Shown one piece after another: positions 60,322-63,913 of a stretch of 63,913 nt of DNA (position 1 is its first letter; the number at the start of each line of letters is the position of its first letter). Source of the stretch: Pseudoalteromonas luteoviolacea DSM 6061 (GTDB lineage Bacteria > Pseudomonadota > Gammaproteobacteria > Enterobacterales > Alteromonadaceae); contig NZ_AUYB01000121.1 in the NCBI RefSeq assembly GCF_001625655.1, positions 1 to 63,913 on the forward strand, in the 5' to 3' direction. Below the pieces are notes generated by a model. That model was not told the DNA's origin. It ran no database searches and saw nothing but the letters and a program-made list of their open reading frames with translations. The position numbers were made by a program, and so were the translations under genes.

Positions 60322-62073
60322 ATGGACAGACAAGCATTATTAAGTATTGGCCGTGTGATAGGCCATGCCAGCTCTGGAAGGTGGAGCTTTTATACTGGGG
60401 TAACTTTTCGCGTTTTGGAACGCTGTGCGGCAATTGCACCGCTACTGTTATGCTTTCACTGGTTACAGCTGCAGTTTTTGACGTCAGCACAGGCCGCAAC
60501 GTGGCCCACAGCGCCGACAGATTATTTACTTCTGTTAGGAAGCTGTTTTTTGGTGCAGCTAGTGTGCGCCTATATTGGCCAATACCAGAGTTTTCTTGGT
60601 AGTTACCGAGTAGTTCACGCATACCGAATTAAACTAATTAACCATGTGAGGCAGCTCCCCCTTGGGCGCATAAGACGCACTCACAGTGGTGAATTTTTAG
60701 AAATGCTTACCGAAGATATTAAAAAAATAGAGAGTATCTTCTCCCACATTGCTCCTGATTTAATTTCTGCTTTGGTGGCACCAGTGATTGGCTTTGTGGT
60801 GCTGTTATTTGTTGACCCTCTCTATGCACTTAGCACATTGATATTATTACCTTTCTCTTTTTGGGTGATGCAGCTGTCAAAGCAAAAGTTTGGGCACGTT
60901 GTGAGAGCCAAGCAGCAGTCATATCGCCAAAGTGGCAGCGCCATTATCGATTATGTTGAAGCGTTAAAAACCCTTAAATTGTATGGTCAGACGCAAACAT
61001 GGTTGGCCCAGCTGGGTAGGCAGTTGGAGAAAACAAAACAGCATAGCTTGCAAGTAGAAATGTGGGGAGCAGGCCCCGTTTTAACCTATCGAATTGTACT
61101 GAACATGACGCTCAGTGCGTTTGTAATCATGCTTGCAGTGACATTGCCTGAACACCGCTTCACTGGCATAGATTTTACAACCATTCTCTATGCATTACTT
61201 TTGGTTAAGCTGCTTGAACCCTTGTATGAGGTGGGGGAGTATCTGACTATTTTACGCATGGCCGTGCAATCTGAACATAAGCTTGAGTCCATTTTAAATG
61301 AACCAGTGTTGGTAGAACCGCTCAAACATCAAATGCCAACGAGCTTTGATATAGAACTTGATCGAGTTTCATTTAATCACGACGATAAAAAGGTCATTGA
61401 GCAAGTTAGTTTTTATGTAAAACAAGGCACCACACTGGCTATTGTTGGGGCATCAGGAAGTGGTAAATCTACACTACTAAATCTGTGCGCGCGCTTTTTT
61501 GACCCAAGCTCAGGCTGCGTAAAGATTGGGGGCCTAAATCTTCAAAAAATTGGCTCCAAAGGGGTACATCAATTAGTTAGTATGGTGTTTCAAGATATCC
61601 AGCTGATTGATGCCAGTATTGTTGAGAATATTCGTATTGGTAGGCCAGACGCCAGTGATGAAGCCGTAATGCAAGCGTGCAAGCTGTCTAATTGTTTGGA
61701 GTTTATCGATAAGTTGCCAGATGGAATAAACACTCGTGTAGGTGATTGTGGATTGTTGTTATCTGGTGGTCAAAGACAGCGTATTGCAATTGCGCGAGCA
61801 CTACTTAAAGACGCGCCTATTGTGTTACTCGACGAGGCCACAGCCTCGCTTGACCCAGTCACACAAGCGGAGGTAGTCAATGCAATGAATAATCTTTTAC
61901 AAAACCGAACTGTGATCACCATTGCACATCGCTTGTCGAGCATTGTGGAGGCCGACAACATTATTGTACTTGAACAAGGCAAAGTGGTGGAGTCGGGCAG
62001 TCATCGCTGTCTACTTTCCCTAGGCGGGCACTACACACAGCTCTGGAAGGCTCAATCTATACAAGCCGCGTAA
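60322..62073 (+). CDS. ABC half-transporter 2 (YbtQ-like)
   Basis: The protein has 583 residues with the same domain order: a membrane domain (about 20-320), Walker A GASGSGKST (about 376), signature LSGGQRQR (about 479), Walker B IVLLDEATASLD and H-loop IAHRLSS. It should form a heterodimer with the upstream protein. The degenerate H-loop context and signature differences between the two point to asymmetric sites. Confidence 0.92.
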   Translation: MDRQALLSIGRVIGHASSGRWSFYTGVTFRVLERCAAIAPLLLCFHWLQLQFLTSAQAATWPTAPTDYLLLLGSCFLVQLVCAYIGQYQSFLGSYRVVHAYRIKLINHVRQLPLGRIRRTHSGEFLEMLTEDIKKIESIFSHIAPDLISALVAPVIGFVVLLFVDPLYALSTLILLPFSFWVMQLSKQKFGHVVRAKQQSYRQSGSAIIDYVEALKTLKLYGQTQTWLAQLGRQLEKTKQHSLQVEMWGAGPVLTYRIVLNMTLSAFVIMLAVTLPEHRFTGIDFTTILYALLLVKLLEPLYEVGEYLTILRMAVQSEHKLESILNEPVLVEPLKHQMPTSFDIELDRVSFNHDDKKVIEQVSFYVKQGTTLAIVGASGSGKSTLLNLCARFFDPSSGCVKIGGLNLQKIGSKGVHQLVSMVFQDIQLIDASIVENIRIGRPDASDEAVMQACKLSNCLEFIDKLPDGINTRVGDCGLLLSGGQRQRIAIARALLKDAPIVLLDEATASLDPVTQAEVVNAMNNLLQNRTVITIAHRLSSIVEADNIIVLEQGKVVESGSHRCLLSLGGHYTQLWKAQSIQAA

Positions 62074-62086
62074 AGGGGATTTACAG

Positions 62087-62118
62087 CAGCGTCTTTCACC
62101 GTAAAAAGGCGCTGTTTC
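62087..62118 (+). terminator. Possible terminator after the ABC pair
   Basis: CAGCG and CGCTG can pair across 18 bases, and TTT follows. It is weak but well placed, just after the stop at 62073. Confidence 0.4.
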
Positions 62119-62215
62119 AAACGTTGTGTAAATTATCGCGTTTCCTTTTCGATTGTTGTTTCCCGTGTCATTATCTAACCTGAGTGAATTCCCAAGGATG
62201 TAAGCGGAGGTAGTG

Positions 62216-63316
62216 GTGATAAGGCAATTGGGAGCAATATGTGCAATAACCTTGCTATTAAGCGGATGCATACAAACACAAAATGCACGCAACATTGAGA
62301 TGTTTAAAAAAGGCAACTCACAGTGCTATAACCGCACCACAATGCCACATACTTTTGTGGTAGATGCTCACAACCACTTTCGTCCATTTGGCGGCAAAGC
62401 TTTACCAATCAACGAGCTAAATTCGTATTTTGAGCGCTTAGAGATTTTATTCGTTAATGTATTTGGTATTGGTCAAATGGTGCCGCTTGAATGTGATTAC
62501 TTTTATAACTGTCCATCAGCATTGGTAAAACCCAGCATAAAAAATGATTTTAGTAATGCTGCAAACTATTACGAACACGCACCACAAGGTACTCGATTAA
62601 CCTTATCGATGAGCTTTCCTGATCTTAATGCTCCGCAAGACATTGCCTATAAAATGGAACTGTTGGAGCAAGAATATCCAAATACCTTTACTTGGATGGG
62701 GGAGGTTAATCTAGTCAAACAGGCATTGTTTATTAATCGCCACCGAGCTACCGCCATTGAAAACATCGCTCAGTGGGACGAGTTTATGGCCAAGCTAAGG
62801 AGCCCTAGAGGCCCTAGCAGTACGCCAATTCCTATTTCGATTCATGCTGATATTGGCTCCAACAAAGAGCCTGAAAAGTACCTGTATTTAATGGAAGAAG
62901 TGCTAAGGCAGTATCCTGACAACCCAATAGTTTGGGTGCATATGGGATTATCGAGAGAGCTTACCAACCTAGATCCCAAACGCCATACCGAGATTTTATC
63001 TCGACTACTTGATAAATACCCCAAGCTGATGCTGGATATTTCGTGGCGTGTTTTATACGACGAATACTTTAAACACGATGCAATACGTGACCACTATGTG
63101 GCCTTTTTAAATCAATACTCCACTCGTATTTTGCCCGGTTCCGACTTTGTGGCAACCGACACCAAACGCTTTAAACACTATGCCAAGGAAGTCGAACTCA
63201 CCAGTTATATCAACCAGTTTTTAGACGACGACGCATTTCGTAATATCGCCCTTGGCCAAAACTATTTTGACCTGATGAATCTGGATTTCGAAGCACCAGA
63301 GATTTGTAAAGGGTGA
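62216..63316 (+). CDS. Amidohydrolase-like lipoprotein
   Basis: The protein has 366 residues from the GTG at 62216, five bases after GGAGG. A lipoprotein signal (MIRQLGAICAITLLLSGC) gives an N-terminal lipid anchor. The body has the amidohydrolase pattern VVDAHNHFRPFGG (metal-binding HxH), SIHADIGS and WVHMGL (later His), and GSDFVA (Asp). It belongs to the amidohydrolase_2 type superfamily. The substrate is unknown. It lies 142 bases after the ABC pair on the same strand, so a link to the siderophore locus is possible but not shown. Confidence 0.8.
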   Translation: MIRQLGAICAITLLLSGCIQTQNARNIEMFKKGNSQCYNRTTMPHTFVVDAHNHFRPFGGKALPINELNSYFERLEILFVNVFGIGQMVPLECDYFYNCPSALVKPSIKNDFSNAANYYEHAPQGTRLTLSMSFPDLNAPQDIAYKMELLEQEYPNTFTWMGEVNLVKQALFINRHRATAIENIAQWDEFMAKLRSPRGPSSTPIPISIHADIGSNKEPEKYLYLMEEVLRQYPDNPIVWVHMGLSRELTNLDPKRHTEILSRLLDKYPKLMLDISWRVLYDEYFKHDAIRDHYVAFLNQYSTRILPGSDFVATDTKRFKHYAKEVELTSYINQFLDDDAFRNIALGQNYFDLMNLDFEAPEICKG

Positions 63317-63654
63317 TGGGATGCTTGTTTGAATGAAAAACAGCAAGCTATAAAAGAGCGTGTGGGAGTAATTGAATGCTGAATCTTTTTTAAACAATAA
63401 AAGTGCTGTGAAAACATTGACTAAATGTATTTACTCGGGGAGAAACTGATTTTGTGCTTTAAGAATTTGACAAATGTAAGGTGCACTTAAACTTGGTGTG
63501 TACGGCTTTCAGTGGGGAGTTTTACCTTGTTTTAAACAAGGTGAACTTAGTTTTTAAAAATCAATGGCTTATATTTTTAGTAAAAAAATAGGGTATTTTG
63601 AGAAAATCTTTACTTAAGGGCTGTTTTTGTATTACTTTTTGGATATTTCTTATA
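63317..63654. promoter_or_regulatory. CRISPR leader region
   Basis: About 340 bases, AT-rich, directly upstream of the first repeat, and holding no gene. A near-perfect inverted repeat (ACCTTGTTT/AAACAAGGT) lies at 63524-63542. This is the usual form of a type I-F leader. Spacer acquisition should occur at its right end. Confidence 0.6.
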
Positions 63655-63913
63655 GTTCACTGCCAAGTAGGCAGCTTAGAAAAGTTGAACTGCACCTATT
63701 TACACGAGGGGCAGGTTCACTGCCAAGTAGGCAGCTTAGAAACATACAAGCAGCTTAACGACAGGCTTAGTGATGTTCACTGCCAAGTAGGCAGCTTAGA
63801 AAACTTTCAGAAAATGAAACATTAGACGCTTCGTGTTCACTGCCAAGTAGGCAGCTTAGAAAACCACGGGCTTGGTGATGACGTGATTGTATATGTTCAC
63901 TGCCAAGTAGGCA
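63655..63913 (+). CRISPR. Type I-F CRISPR array, cut by the window edge
   Basis: Four full 28-base repeats begin at 63655, 63715, 63775 and 63835, and a fifth begins at 63895 and is cut after 19 bases. All copies are identical: GTTCACTGCCAAGTAGGCAG followed by CTTAGAAA. The palindrome CTGCC...GGCAG and the 28/32 repeat/spacer spacing are the marks of type I-F. Spacers are 32 bases each (63683, 63743, 63803, 63863). No spacer matches elsewhere in the window by eye. No cas gene is visible, so it may lie beyond the right edge or the array may be an orphan. Confidence 0.95.

Noticed and set aside
63598..63825. An open frame of 75 codons with a repeated HCQVGSLE peptide
   Set aside because: The repeat is the translation of CRISPR repeats (60-base period is a multiple of three), so the frame stays open by chance.

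Overview
The window reads as a chromosomal segment of a marine gammaproteobacterium, most likely Alteromonadales and probably Pseudoalteromonas. This is an inference from moderate-to-low GC, gene style, Vibrio/Pseudoalteromonas-like integron attC sites and a type I-F CRISPR repeat; no rRNA or other marker gene is present to prove it.

Layout. (1) About 1-6530: a degenerate integron cassette array. It holds small plus-strand orphan genes (a lipoprotein, an ASCH-domain protein, a short membrane protein and others), each followed by an attC-like imperfect palindrome. It also contains the remnant of a REP-type transposase, a minus-strand pair of unknown genes (2058-4312), one of which resembles a glycosyltransferase, and at the left edge the start of a minus-strand gene that may be a recombinase. 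(2) About 6530-24160: accessory housekeeping genes (hydrolase, pirin, ABC1/UbiB-type kinase, an ABC-2 transporter, VanX-type dipeptidase, LNS2/HAD protein, GNAT, DUF952-cupin fusion, TPR proteins, GrpB family, PNPOx-like, DUF998). It includes a small operon of XRE regulator, 41-residue peptide and membrane protein, and a trio of unknown genes. (3) About 24500-62100: a large salicylate/thiazoline siderophore locus. (4) 62216-63316: an amidohydrolase-like lipoprotein. (5) 63655 to the right edge: a type I-F CRISPR array, cut by the window end; no cas genes are visible.

How the siderophore locus should work. An AraC/PchR-type regulator gene carries a good Fur box. A bifunctional salicylate synthase/salicyl-AMP ligase fusion makes salicylate from chorismate and loads it on the N-terminal aryl carrier domain of a 3252-residue NRPS with three Cy-A-PCP modules. 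A second NRPS (Cy-A-PCP-reductase) adds a fourth residue and releases the chain reductively. A type II thioesterase follows. Separate transcription units encode a FecBCD-type importer, an ABC-2 transporter whose membrane subunit carries an inactive M1-peptidase-like domain, a TonB receptor, and two saccharopine-dehydrogenase-like enzymes. A divergent pair of fused ABC half-transporters (YbtP/YbtQ-like) lies beyond the NRPS promoter. A C4-N-G4 palindrome-like box recurs before three of these transcription units and may be the binding site of the AraC regulator. The predicted product, a salicyl-capped chain of up to four (thi)azoline-type residues released as an aldehyde or alcohol, does not match a siderophore pathway I can name, and is the main candidate for an undescribed system.
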